Assembly: GCA_022578605.1 (NCBI GenBank)
Contig: MU394052.1
Span: 558,001 to 622,000 of the forward strand
Direction of reading: 5' to 3'
DNA length: 64,000 nucleotides
From: Camillea tinctor
Lineage: Eukaryota; Ascomycota; Sordariomycetes; Xylariales; Xylariaceae
The notes under the pieces were generated by a model, which was not told where the DNA came from, made no database searches, and saw only the letters and a program-made list of their open reading frames with translations. The position numbers and the translations under genes were made by a program. Below are positions 44,329-54,181 of the stretch, piece after piece (the first letter of the stretch is position 1; each line of letters begins with the position of its first letter).

Positions 44329-45741
44329 ATGGCACCAGAATTGAGGGAAAGAAAGGCCAAGGGTTTGTCTACCATATATCTGTTTTTCAATTTTCAATGA
44401 TTTCTTATCACTGACAAATTGTAGTGTCGACCATCTCAGCTCCGAAACCTTCCTTCAAAGCGAAGACAGCGACCCCAGCGAGCAAGCGCAAAGGCGAGTA
44501 CAGATCACGATCAACATGCACTAGGCAATATATTAACAGCAAGTTACAGCCGCCGAGGATTCGTCTCCTGTAGCCTCTAAAAAGACAAAGCCAACAAAGG
44601 AAGACGGGCGATCCAAAATTGCGAAGAGCTCACGGCTAGCGACTACGGAATTGAAAGCGCAGCGAGATACGAAGGACGAAGACAAGTTCAGTGGAGACTC
44701 CGACAATGAGAATGATACGGCCCTTGCTCTTGCGAAAGCTATTGATAGCGACGATGAAGATGCTGCCGAAGACTCTACGGAAACTTTCCAAAAGGGTCAG
44801 GACGTAGGCAAGGCCCCTGATGTATCGAACGAACTGAGCAAGGCTCCCAAGTCCAAGGATGGAAAGGGTGGTGTAGTATATGTTGGCCGTATTCCGCGTA
44901 TGTCCTACGTCCCCTAGGCTACTTCTTGTCTTCATCCGCTGACTCAGACTGGTGCAGATGGTTTCTACGAACACGAGATGAAGTCGTATTTCTCCCAATT
45001 CGGAGACATCACGAGACTGCGCATGTCGAGAAACAAGCAGGGCGCCTCGAAGCATTTTGCTTTCATCGAGTTTGCCGAGCCTGTTGTTGCTGAGGTCGTT
45101 GTAAAGACTATGGATAACTGTATGTTAAATATGTCTCTTTCACCCCCCTCCTCCTACTCCTTTCTCACCCTTTGCTTTGGCTTGGGCTATTAGTCTATCT
45201 CGTCAAAGCAACGAGACCCACCGATTTTTAAAGACGATGCTAACACATAGTAGATCTTTTATTCGGCCATATATTGAAGGTGAAGCTTGTGCCAGAATCG
45301 GGTATCCACCCAAACCTATGGAAGGGAGCGAATAAGCGGTTTAAGAAGATCCCATGGAATAAGATGGCTGGCAGTCAACTCAAGAAGCCTCGAACCGAAT
45401 CCGCATGGACAGAGAAGATCTCGAAGGAAGAGCGGAGGCGAAGCGAGCGTGCAAAGAAACTGCAAGACATAGGCTATGATTTCGACGTGCCTAAGCTTAA
45501 GGCCGTTGACGATGCCGCTCGGGAACCCGCAGCTCTTGAGGGCGGGGACGAGGAAGCACCCAAGGCTATTGAGGCGACACCGGCGTCACCCGTGGAGGCG
45601 CAAACGAATGGGGCAGAGGTGGAAAAGGAGACTGAGCCGGTAGAAGAGTCGGCGGCTGCGAATAAGCAGACCAAGACGACAAAGCAACCGGCTCCTAAGC
45701 CTGCTAAGAAAGCAAAGAAGGCGAAAACGAAGAAGGCCTAA
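44329..45741 (+). CDS. NOP15: Nop15/NIFK-type nucleolar RRM protein
   Basis: Five exons (44329-44362, 44425-44493, 44550-44897, 44958-45119, 45254-45741) give 366 residues. The N-terminal 140 residues are Lys-rich then acidic (DSDDEDAAED). A single RRM spans about 143-220: VVYVGRIP (RNP2), HGFYEHEMKSYFSQFGDI, KHFAFIEF (RNP1) and NYLLFGHILKV. Directly after is the family-specific IHPNLWKGANKRFKKIPW, which identifies Nop15 in yeast and NIFK in humans. It is a nucleolar factor in pre-60S maturation, associated with ITS2 processing. The C-terminal tail is Lys/Glu/Ala-rich, typical of nucleolar proteins. Introns 1, 3 and 4 use GT-AG. Intron 2 must use a GC donor (AAAG then GCGAGT at 44494): the nearby GT frame runs into a stop. 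The divergent neighbour is SMN. Confidence 0.93.
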
Positions 45742-46635
45742 ATTATAGGCGTAATGTGTATCGACGAATAATGTTCAGAAGTAGATACTTAGTTGTTACA
45801 ATGTGCAAAGACTCAAGCGAGGTCATGGTTCATTACAAGACGTATACATCAGAGTAACATCAACATTACATCGAATTTATATTGCGGTGAACTCCACCTA
45901 TCCCGTTACGTAGTATTAAGTCATAAATATATGTATGCGCATAGCGAACCTGCAATGTCCATAGACAAAGGTCGGGCAAAAGCAGGATTATAAAAGGCAG
46001 TTATCTTTCTACTTCAGTCCGGGGCGAATGAATCAGCCAGGGGAGAAAAAAAAACCTCGCATTTAAGGTTGGGCAGTTTCAAATATTTGACGCCGGTATT
46101 GAAGGTGTAAAAATATGTGAAGAAAAGAAGAAGAAAAAAGAAAACCAAAATTTTGAGGCGCCACAACAGATAAAAAAGTACCATACCTACATCTGGTTAA
46201 GAGAGCCGCTTCGGGTACTTGCATATTTGTTAAAGGCGGTGCAGCTGCAACCAGACGCGGATCGATTTACTGGTGTCTTGTGCCCCGCGACAGCTGGCAA
46301 GCTAGTAGCAAGCTGACACTACCTACCTAGGTACCTTACCTAGTGTAAGTATGTGGTATGCGACCTTGAGCACCTCATCAATCTAGCAGTTGCTCTAGAT
46401 CCACCCATTCGCTAATAATAACCATCCTTCAAAGGGCTTACGTGTGGGTTGATAGCAGCAACAGTAGCAGCAAGTTAGCAAATACATAGCAAGCAACATC
46501 CTAGCCTAGCACCCTTATCTTATTTGAAGAAGAAGGTTTCGTGTTTGTTACTTGACCCTCACCTAAACTCAAGCCCAACTATTTATTTTTATTTTATTTT
46601 ATTTTTCATTCCTTTCTATATACGCACAGTTGACA
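45742..46635. other. Intergenic region between Nop15 and Rud3
   Basis: It includes the Nop15 3'UTR and the Rud3 promoter, with a TACCTAGGTA palindrome at 46324 and an A/T-rich leader with TTTTA runs. Nothing coding was seen. Confidence 0.6.
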
Positions 46636-48506
46636 ATGTCACCACCTCCCGAGTCATCGCAACCACCTACAACAACTTCAGGTTAGTCGCAAAAAAAGAA
46701 AAAAAGAAAGTAAATTGGATAAATACATTGGACACGACAAGCTAATTTTGTTTTGTGGTCAAACTTACAGCTTCTATAAAGAAGAATAACAAGAAGAAAA
46801 AGAAGAATGCGGCCAAGTCAAGAGCAAACGAGGACAACGAACCGTCTACTGAAGCGGTCCAGAATGGTGGTCCAGGCGAGGAGGAGGGTGCTCAATCCGA
46901 TGACCCGGATGCTTCAGAAATGGTACGTCTTCAATCTACACATACCCGCATTTCAGCCTGCATGGATCTAATGCAGCGAATAGAATCCCCAGAAAGACCC
47001 TACCAACGGCCATGCCCCATTGCCCTCAACCAATGGACATTCCCACGAACACACGGATTCGAAACCCGCTGTAAAAGACGCCGGATCAGATGTAGACACG
47101 AGCGCCAGGCTAGAAGCAATGTCACAAGAACGGGAGGCTCTACGAGCCGAGGTTGGCGAGCTGCGGAAACAGCTGGAAGACCTACAAGCCACCCATACCC
47201 AAGAGACGTCGCGTCTAAAGTCCGATCTAGAAGACGTCGAGGCCGCTAAAGAGCAAGTCGAGGAACAATACCAGACGCTGGTCGACAGAGTCGAGAAGAT
47301 AAAAGAGAGCGTGAGCAATAGGTTAGCGAGAGGGAAAGAGGACCTAGAAGAAGCGAACCAACGGATCGAAGAACTCGAGGCGCAAAATGAAGAGCTGCAA
47401 AAGGGTACACAGAGCTATGAAGACGAGGTCGCTAAGCTCAAGACCGAGCTGCAAGATGCTACGCGGGAGCTCTCTAGTTTACGAAGCCGAAACAACCTTT
47501 CGCAGCACAGTTCGCTCAAGGAGAAAGAGGACATGACCAAGCAGATCCAACATCTCCGGGAAGAAGCAGAAGCAGCCAAAGATGCCATGGGCGACTGGGA
47601 AGTCCTAGCGATGGAGGAACGGTCAATTCGCGAGAGCTTGGCTGAGAAGGCCGCAGCACTCGAGGAGCAAGTCACTACGCTGAGAGACAACTACGACCGT
47701 GTCGCATCCGAACGCGATAGTCAATCGCAAGCCATCGATAGCCTCCAGAGAGCCCTCCAGGAGATCCAGGAGGCCCGCAGGAAGGAACTGCGAGAGATGG
47801 TCGAGACGTCGGAAGAACAAGTCCAAGGGCTAAAGAAGCTCGTCCGAGAAGCCAACACCAGAGCTTCGGAGGCTGAGTCGGCTAAGGAGACTTTGCAAAA
47901 AGAGCTGGAGCGCACTGCGCCGTTCGAGAAAGAAGTTAAGGAGAAGAACCTCCTAATTGGCAAGCTACGGCATGAGGCCATTGTCCTGAACGATCACTTG
48001 ACAAAAGCCCTTCGCTATCTCAAGAAGACCAAGCCGGAGGACAGCATCGACAGGTCAGTTTAATTATCTTTGCCCTGTAACCCAGAAGGCAAGTGAACAC
48101 CTCGCTAACCGAGCACAGACAAATTGTCACGAACCATTTGCTACAGTTCCTTGCTCTAGATCGTTCAGATCCCAAGAAATTCCAAATCCTACAGATTATA
48201 GCAGGATTGTTGAACTGGACAGACGAGCAGCGCGAGCAAGCTGGTTTAGCACGCCCCGGAGCATCCAGCAATTCCCTCCGTCTACCTACCTCCCCATTCC
48301 ACCGGACACCTAGTACGCCATCTCTCAATACGGAATTCTTTTCCGAGCCCACGCCCACATCCGCGAACAAGGAGTCCCTCGCCGACCTTTGGGCTGGGTT
48401 CCTGGAGAGGAGCGTAGACGAGGCGTCTCAAACTGGCGGATCAAGGAAAGGAAGCACCTCCAGCGTAGCCACTGGTACAACTAGGCCAGACACGAGGGGT
48501 GGCTAG
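46636..48506 (+). CDS. RUD3: Golgin with GRAB domain, Rud3-like
   Basis: Four exons (46636-46681, 46771-46922, 46984-48053, 48119-48506) give 551 residues. Residues 1-16 are Pro/Ser-rich, then come a Lys-rich patch (KKNNKKKKN) and an acidic tract. Residues about 95-385 are a continuous heptad-rich coiled coil (Glu, Gln, Lys, Leu). At about 387-465 lies a GRIP-related Arf-binding (GRAB) domain: KNLLIGKLRHEAIVLNDHL, ALRYLKKTK, then VTNHLLQFLALDRSDPKKFQILQIIAGLLNW. This end matches yeast Rud3 and metazoan GMAP-210, which tether vesicles at the cis-Golgi through Arf1. The tail is Ser/Thr/Pro-rich. The exon 3 acceptor is placed at AATAG (46983); a CCCAG nine nucleotides later would remove three residues. 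Confidence 0.9.
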
Positions 48507-49687
48507 AACATTTTTCAATTTTGATGTCTTTTTCTTACAAAAAAAAACCACACCCTCTCTCACCCCGTCAACATATTCTGCCAACCCTAATGTTAATTTC
48601 CGATTCGCGCGCGAGAAAAAAAAAACGATATTTTAATAGCCTATGTATGCACGGGATAGAAGATACCGATGCCAAGAGGGTGGGAAGGAAAGGAAAAGAT
48701 AGGAAGGGAAGTGAGAGCATTTATTACGGCGTTCGTAGGATAAGGGGCGGGAAAGGAAGGAAACGAGTGAAAAGGGGGGGAGCAAAGCAAGAGGTGTGTG
48801 TAGACTTGTATGAGATGAATCACCATGAATGGCACTTTCAGGATGAGAGATGGAAAGACTTGTTATTTAACAAACCAAAAACAACCGAGACTTTATCGTA
48901 TTCATATTATAAATTTTGACTAAGAGTCCTTATTTCCTTGCTTTTCTCCTTCTCTTATAAGTTGACGCTGGGGGTTGGAGGGGTAATAATTTCTTGATAT
49001 CACCGTCGCCATCAACTAGTATCTACACAACCAGCCTCCAGCTTTCATAGCTCGGCTTGTGATTCTTTGTAAGATCGCATCTCCTCATTTTATAAAATAC
49101 CGCCTACCTAGCCTAGGTAGATAGATATAACTTGTCGTTGTAGTAGCTACATGCTTAGATGGTAGGCTATACCTACTAAATACCACCTACATAGAAAACT
49201 AGCAAGAAAACAAGCGACTTATCCAAAGCGAGCCAACTTACCTACTTAACCTACATTAGGTAGGCTGACGAGATCTGTCTGAATAAATACTCGGCTATAA
49301 TAGGTTTTCCTAGTCTAGTTATTTACTACGTAAAAGCAAGGTCTGCCCAAGGGGACACGAAAAGGGGAGGAGGAGGGGGGTGAAGATTCTAATGGTTTTG
49401 TCAATTTCTCTCTCTCTCTTTTTTTTTTTTTTTTACTTGTATTGGTTTTTGTATGTCTTTGGCTCTCATCTGTACAAGACTTACTTGAACCCCTAGCTTC
49501 TTTTTAGTCTACCAGGAGGTTTCTTCTCCTTTCGTCTGTTCTCCCGTACGATATGCACTACGTATAGTACACATTACGTTGGTAGTATATAACATTGTTT
49601 TCATTACTTATTAATTATACACATAAAACGCCAGGCGATTTGGGAATTTTCTTTTCTTTTCTTCTTCACAGGTATTTATTCATCTAT
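48507..49687. other. Convergent intergenic region
   Basis: The 3'UTRs of Rud3 and of the downstream minus-strand membrane gene lie here. The sequence has A/T runs and TAGGTAG-like motifs at 49105-49130. No gene was recognised. Confidence 0.6.
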
Positions 49688-50864
49688 TCATCCCACAGTA
49701 GTCGCAGGGGCCTTATCCTTATCCTTGTCCTTATCCTGATGTGGCACCGGGGGCAGGACGTTAGTAGCGTAGACGTCGGCGTCGTGGGTGATGTCCTGGA
49801 TGTTGATGCGGTTCTGGAGGGCGTCGTTGACGCCCTCGAGCACGTCGCGCTCCTCCATGACCTCGCGCATCAAGCGGCCCTCGTGCTGCCAGTAGGCCTG
49901 GGCGCGGCCGCGCAGCTCCTCGTCGCGGATCGCCGTGTTCTTAACGATGCCGACGGCGTTGAGCCGGCTCTTGTTGGCTAGCAGCTGGCGCGTCGCGGCC
50001 TCGACGCGGCTCGCCGGGGACGGGGGCCGCGCGAACGCCCGCCGCGTGCTGGAGAGGTACACGAGCCCCGCGACCACAACGTCCAGTGAGGCGAGCAGCA
50101 CCCCCCGCCACGCGCGGCTGCTCCAGAAGAACATGTCCAGCTCGCCCAGCCGCGCGGCCCGCGCGTTCAGCTGGTAGTTGTACGCGCTCGTCACGTAGAC
50201 GTCGAGCACGGCGCCCAGGGCGGCGGCGATGGCGGCGAGGGAGCGCCAGCGGGCGCCGTCGGGGCCGGACACGGGGAGTGAGGTGGCGAGCGAGAGGGCG
50301 CCGAGGTTGACGAGGTGGGGGCCCAGCAGCGAGGGCAGCGCATAGTACAGGTAGGAGCGGGGCTCGTCGGAGGCGCAGAAGGGGCAGTCGGCCAGGACGG
50401 AGGGGCCGAACTGCAGGTACAGCAGCCGCGACTCGAGGTTGACGAACTTGGCGCGCAGGGCGCCGTCGACGCCATCGCTGCTCAGGGGCCGCAGCGCCGA
50501 GAGCCGCGTGAAGAGCACGTCGGTCGGGATCTGCAGCCGCGACTGCGTCCGCGCGAACACGTTCTCCGGCGCGAATACGGGCAACGAGGCGATGAGAAAT
50601 ACGACGGCCGTGGTCGCGAGGATGGATATCCCCCGGAAGGCGAGGGCTGGGAGCGGTCGCACACCGAGGCCAGGGTGCTGCGGCGCGGAACGGATCGAGC
50701 GGTAGTAGCTTATGGCTTTGGGTAGGAGAATAGGCCCGAAGAAGATGAGGAGGGACTTGAGACTAGAGGGGGGGCACATAATGTGTTAGTGTATATTTGT
50801 CTTGGTGTAGGTCGGGTGATATGATATGTGTTGCTACTTACGTCCCCCACGATATTGTCGCCAT
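49688..50864 (-). CDS. Conserved fungal polytopic membrane protein of unknown function
   Basis: Two exons (50864-50842 and 50762-49688) give 365 residues. The seven-codon first exon (MATISWG) ends in a GTAAGT donor, and the CTCTAG acceptor at 50763 restores TLKSLLIFFGPILLPKAI. Five hydrophobic segments are visible: near the N-terminus, then GISILATTAVVFLIASLPVF, PHLVNLGALSLATSL, WRSLAAIAAALGAVLDVYV and GVLLASLDVVVAGLVYL. A short CPFC motif sits in the loop after LQFGPSVLAD. The C-terminal half is soluble and helical (RHTAIRDEEL-type charged region, REVMEERDVLEGVNDALQNRI), and it ends with a DK repeat. I do not recognise an enzymatic domain. It belongs to a family found across filamentous ascomycetes, some members of which carry a misleading 'chorismate synthase' label; no chorismate synthase motif is visible here. 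Coding is very GC-rich. Confidence 0.8.
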
Positions 50865-51671
50865 CTTCGTCTCCTTATGGCTCTTCTATTGTTTTATTCC
50901 CTTATTTCATATGTGTATCATGCCGATAGGTTCTCAGGTTCTCAAAAACTCTTTTCTTAGAAAAAGGAGTTGGGGGGGAGAGGGTGTCTTTGTCTAGGTA
51001 GAAAGGAAGGTTGGTAAGATAGAGAGAGATGTTCGGCCAAACTGTCCATAACGATGTCATTCCTTTCAGCCTTGTGTTGAATTCCAGAGGTCTGGGGCCA
51101 CTAACGAGGATCCCCTGTCGAACTGTGGCTCTCTCTCTCTCTCTCTTTAGCAAGGCGTGTATTCTGATTGGTTACATACGTAGGGTGTACCCACCCTCTT
51201 TTCTAGGCCCACTTCTTACTAGTTAGTAGGTAAATTGATCTTTTTCTCTTTTTTTTTTCTCTTTTTTTTTTTCTCTTCCAAGTCGTTGAAATAAATTTCT
51301 TCTTCTCTTCATCCACACAAAAATATGTCGCATCACACACCGATGACTTTTCTCTTAACTCTCAAAGATTTGGTGCAGTAGAGCTGGCTGCTTATAGCCT
51401 GATATGTATAACCTACTCAGCTACCTACCTGAAGGTAAGTTCGTGATATACTGGCACTTTCGAAGCTTTAGCGATCTCCTTCTCGATGGTCGCCAGAGTC
51501 AATAAGTTGCCTATAATGAGCACTCAACCGAGTAATCTCAATCGTGTTACAGAGTTTTCCAGCATTTCGCAATGACAAACTCTGCGTCAAATTAGATGAG
51601 AGACATGCCCTCGTATTATCATCCTAGCTACCTAGCAAACCATAAAAGACATTATTACTTGATATTTTTTT
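50865..51671. other. Intergenic region between two minus-strand genes
   Basis: Promoter and leader of the membrane-protein gene, then CT/T-rich tracts (51130-51150 and 51240-51280), then the probable 3'UTR of the Get1 gene. Nothing coding. Confidence 0.6.
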
Positions 51672-52497
51672 TTACGAGTCTTTCTTCTCCTTCGTGCCCT
51701 GTGATGTCGGTTTCTCTCCTTGGTTCTCCCCAGCAACCTTCATCGGTTGTTTCTGGGCCGTCTTGGCTCCCAACGCCAGGACTAGGATAGCCTTGATCGT
51801 ATCGCTCAACAACATAACAACACCCGTGCAAGCAGCCTGCCACGAGACGATGCTTACACTACCTAGGGGGGCGCGAGGGAACGACAGGATCCATTCGACG
51901 TAGTAGGGGAACCATCCATTAGGAAGCCAGAACATGGGCTGCTTTCCGTAGATCCAGGGCAGTATGAACTTGACTCCAGATGTAGCCGTCCAGCGTATGA
52001 TCGAGGCAGTGCGGTCGAACTTTGCTTTAGAGGCATCGTGGGAAGATTCTGCACGGGACAAATAGTTAGTTTATGGTCTTTTCATAAAAATAGTCTATGT
52101 ATATTTCTATGCAGCTGATCGGGAGGGCTACGTACTCATCTTCTCTAGTTGCTCGAATAGTTTGTCATGTTGGCGCCTGAGCTTCGCCCACTTGGCAAAC
52201 TGGTCTTGGCTGCTCGTGGCATTCAGGTCGCGCCGGATGGTCAGGTATTCTTTCTGGATCTTCTTCTTCTCAGCGACCTGTCTCGAGGTCTGGGTTGGGA
52301 GGGCGAGATATAGGTTCCATAGCTGTATAGTAGTTGCGTTTGGTCAGCCTTACGCCTCTAACACTACAGTATGACGTTGTAAATTCTGCATTATAGAGTA
52401 GGATCCTTACAAGATTGTTGATTGTCGCAGCGCCGATGGTATTGACAAGGTGAACAGCCAGTTCGACCAAGATGACGACGAGAAGTAGGGATGGCAT
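51672..52497 (-). CDS. GET1: GET complex subunit Get1 (WRB-like)
   Basis: Three exons (52497-52411, 52322-52136, 52048-51672) give 216 residues, typical for the family. TM1 is at residues 3-23 ([18 protein letters not shown]). A cytosolic coiled coil follows at about 40-105: [41 protein letters not shown], then [13 protein letters not shown]2 is near 108-126 and the hallmark loop [20 protein letters not shown], followed by [14 protein letters not shown], precedes TM3 (about 158-184). Get1 with Get2 forms the ER receptor for Get3 and inserts tail-anchored proteins. The tail is Lys-rich. Donors are GTAAGG and GTACGT, and the acceptors are ACAG and GCAG. The divergent neighbour is the PTAR1-like gene. 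Confidence 0.95.
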
Positions 52498-53122
52498 CTC
52501 GACGGTGATGCTTCCTGAACCCTTGCTATGCTATAACAAGTAGCTTAGAAGATGCCACGGCGTAAGAAGCAAAAAGTTGAGTGGCCTTGTCCGACACAAC
52601 CTTTTTTACTTGTATAAACGATTTATCTGCATAGAGCATAAATATGCATTTATAAGGCGATAGATTGTTGAAACGGAGCTAACCCCCACTACTCAACGAC
52701 GACACGTTTTCTTTGGGGGAAGGACCTAGCTGGCAAATCTGAGGCGGGGGGGTTACTTCAGAGCTTGTGTCCAATCAGCTGTTGGCAAAGGTGTTCCTAC
52801 ATTTACCTATGTACATATTATATGTAGAGAAGTAGTACTTATACAGCTCACAACTTAACGTTTGAACCTAGCGGCCTAGGCCAATAAGTGAAACGACTTA
52901 CTATCTTAGGTACATACATAAAGCCATGCCTAGCACCTATAGGTTACACATGTACCGTACCTTAGTTGACACTATCTGCATATACATACCTATGTAGATA
53001 GTATACCAATTTGACTAAATTTATCCATCTGTTTCTATAACATCCATTTGAAAACGACTAAGAACAAACGAATAAATACACACCCAGAGAAAGGAAAATA
53101 AAACAAGGGCAAGGAGAAGAAC
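52498..53122. promoter_or_regulatory. Bidirectional promoter region, GET1 / PTAR1-like
   Basis: About 625 bp between divergent start codons. It contains repeated TACCTA/TAGGTA half-sites near 52800-53000. No defined element was recognised. Confidence 0.45.
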
Positions 53123-54181
53123 ATGTCTCGGGCATTAGATAAGGATTTATACACTCAACTCAAAAGCGAAGACCCAAAACCTGTATATATCGATATCTCA
53201 ACAGTCCTCAGTGAACTGCCTGACACTGGATTGCTAGAGATAGAGCTGCTTGGGAAGAGTCACCCACTCGATCCAGGCGTCAACTACCTGAGAGATGGCA
53301 CAGCCGTTGCCATTCCCAAGTTGAGGCTTGTCCAGGCATTCTTTGTGGCTCGTGAGATCTTGCAGAATTCACTCAGGGGTAGCGGCAGCACTCAACCCAT
53401 TAGTAGAGACGTCACACGCGCGAGCGCCGTAATCCTCCTTATGGACCCGGAACACCTGACCGCTGCCAATGTCAGGAAACGCGCAATCATGCATACTATG
53501 GAGAACGGAAAGCTCAACGAGCATGTGCTGAAACGCGAAAAGCAGTTTGTGGATATGCTGCTCACAGCTAGGCTACATCGTCATACTAAATCACCCACCC
53601 TCTGGTCGCATCGTCGTTGGCTACTGCAAATAGGCATAGCACAAAACATGGCAGTGGATGCTGAACTTGATATTACGCAAGTTGTCATGGTGGCTGGGGA
53701 GCGGCACCCCCGGAACTATACCGCGTGGCACCACGCCCGACTTTTGACTGAATGGGATCGGCGCGGGGTTGGGGACATTGTCATAAGGGTCAAGGAATTC
53801 TGCCTTAGGAACCACGATGACATCTCAGCTTGGGACTTTCTTAGCTTTGCCATCCGCAAAATAGACGGTGAAGAAAAGCGTAGGCAAGTTTGCCTATCGC
53901 TCCTCACAGACGTTCTTCACATAGCCGACTCGCTACGCTGGACAAACGAGTCTGTGTGGAGTTTCTTGCGCACCATAGTGACCACAGAGCTCGTCTCTGA
54001 ACACCAATTTGAGTCATTTATGGCCTTAAACCAGAAGCTTTCCTCAAACATGCCGCAGCATTCGCCTCAGCGGTGCATCCTAGACAGAGCACGGCAGTGG
54101 TGCGATAAGTATCGCCTGCATCATGTCTCGGGCCCGGACGTCGGAACACGGTCAGATTCTCCACAAGCATCGAATTCATGA
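53123..54181 (+). CDS. Protein prenyltransferase alpha-subunit repeat protein (PTAR1-like)
   Basis: A single exon codes for 352 residues from an ATG in good context (AGAACATGTC). Prenyltransferase-alpha repeats are visible by their Trp-x-x-Arg-like pattern: LLMDPEHLTAANVRKR (about 105-120), SPTLWSHRRWLL (157-168), NYTAWHHARLL (198-208), ISAWDFLSFAI (235-244) and ESVWSFLRTIV (276-286). This is the PTAR1 type rather than the canonical farnesyl or geranylgeranyl transferase alpha subunit. In humans PTAR1 pairs with the RabGGTase beta subunit (GGTase-III) to prenylate FBXL2 and YKT6. Extending that role to the fungus is inference. The last 25 residues are Ser/Pro-rich. The neighbour on the left is divergent GET1. 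Confidence 0.88.
   Translation: MSRALDKDLYTQLKSEDPKPVYIDISTVLSELPDTGLLEIELLGKSHPLDPGVNYLRDGTAVAIPKLRLVQAFFVAREILQNSLRGSGSTQPISRDVTRASAVILLMDPEHLTAANVRKRAIMHTMENGKLNEHVLKREKQFVDMLLTARLHRHTKSPTLWSHRRWLLQIGIAQNMAVDAELDITQVVMVAGERHPRNYTAWHHARLLTEWDRRGVGDIVIRVKEFCLRNHDDISAWDFLSFAIRKIDGEEKRRQVCLSLLTDVLHIADSLRWTNESVWSFLRTIVTTELVSEHQFESFMALNQKLSSNMPQHSPQRCILDRARQWCDKYRLHHVSGPDVGTRSDSPQASNS

Noticed and set aside
48521..48919. 132-codon frame after Rud3
   Set aside because: Lys/Arg/Gly-rich translation of the purine-rich 3'UTR.
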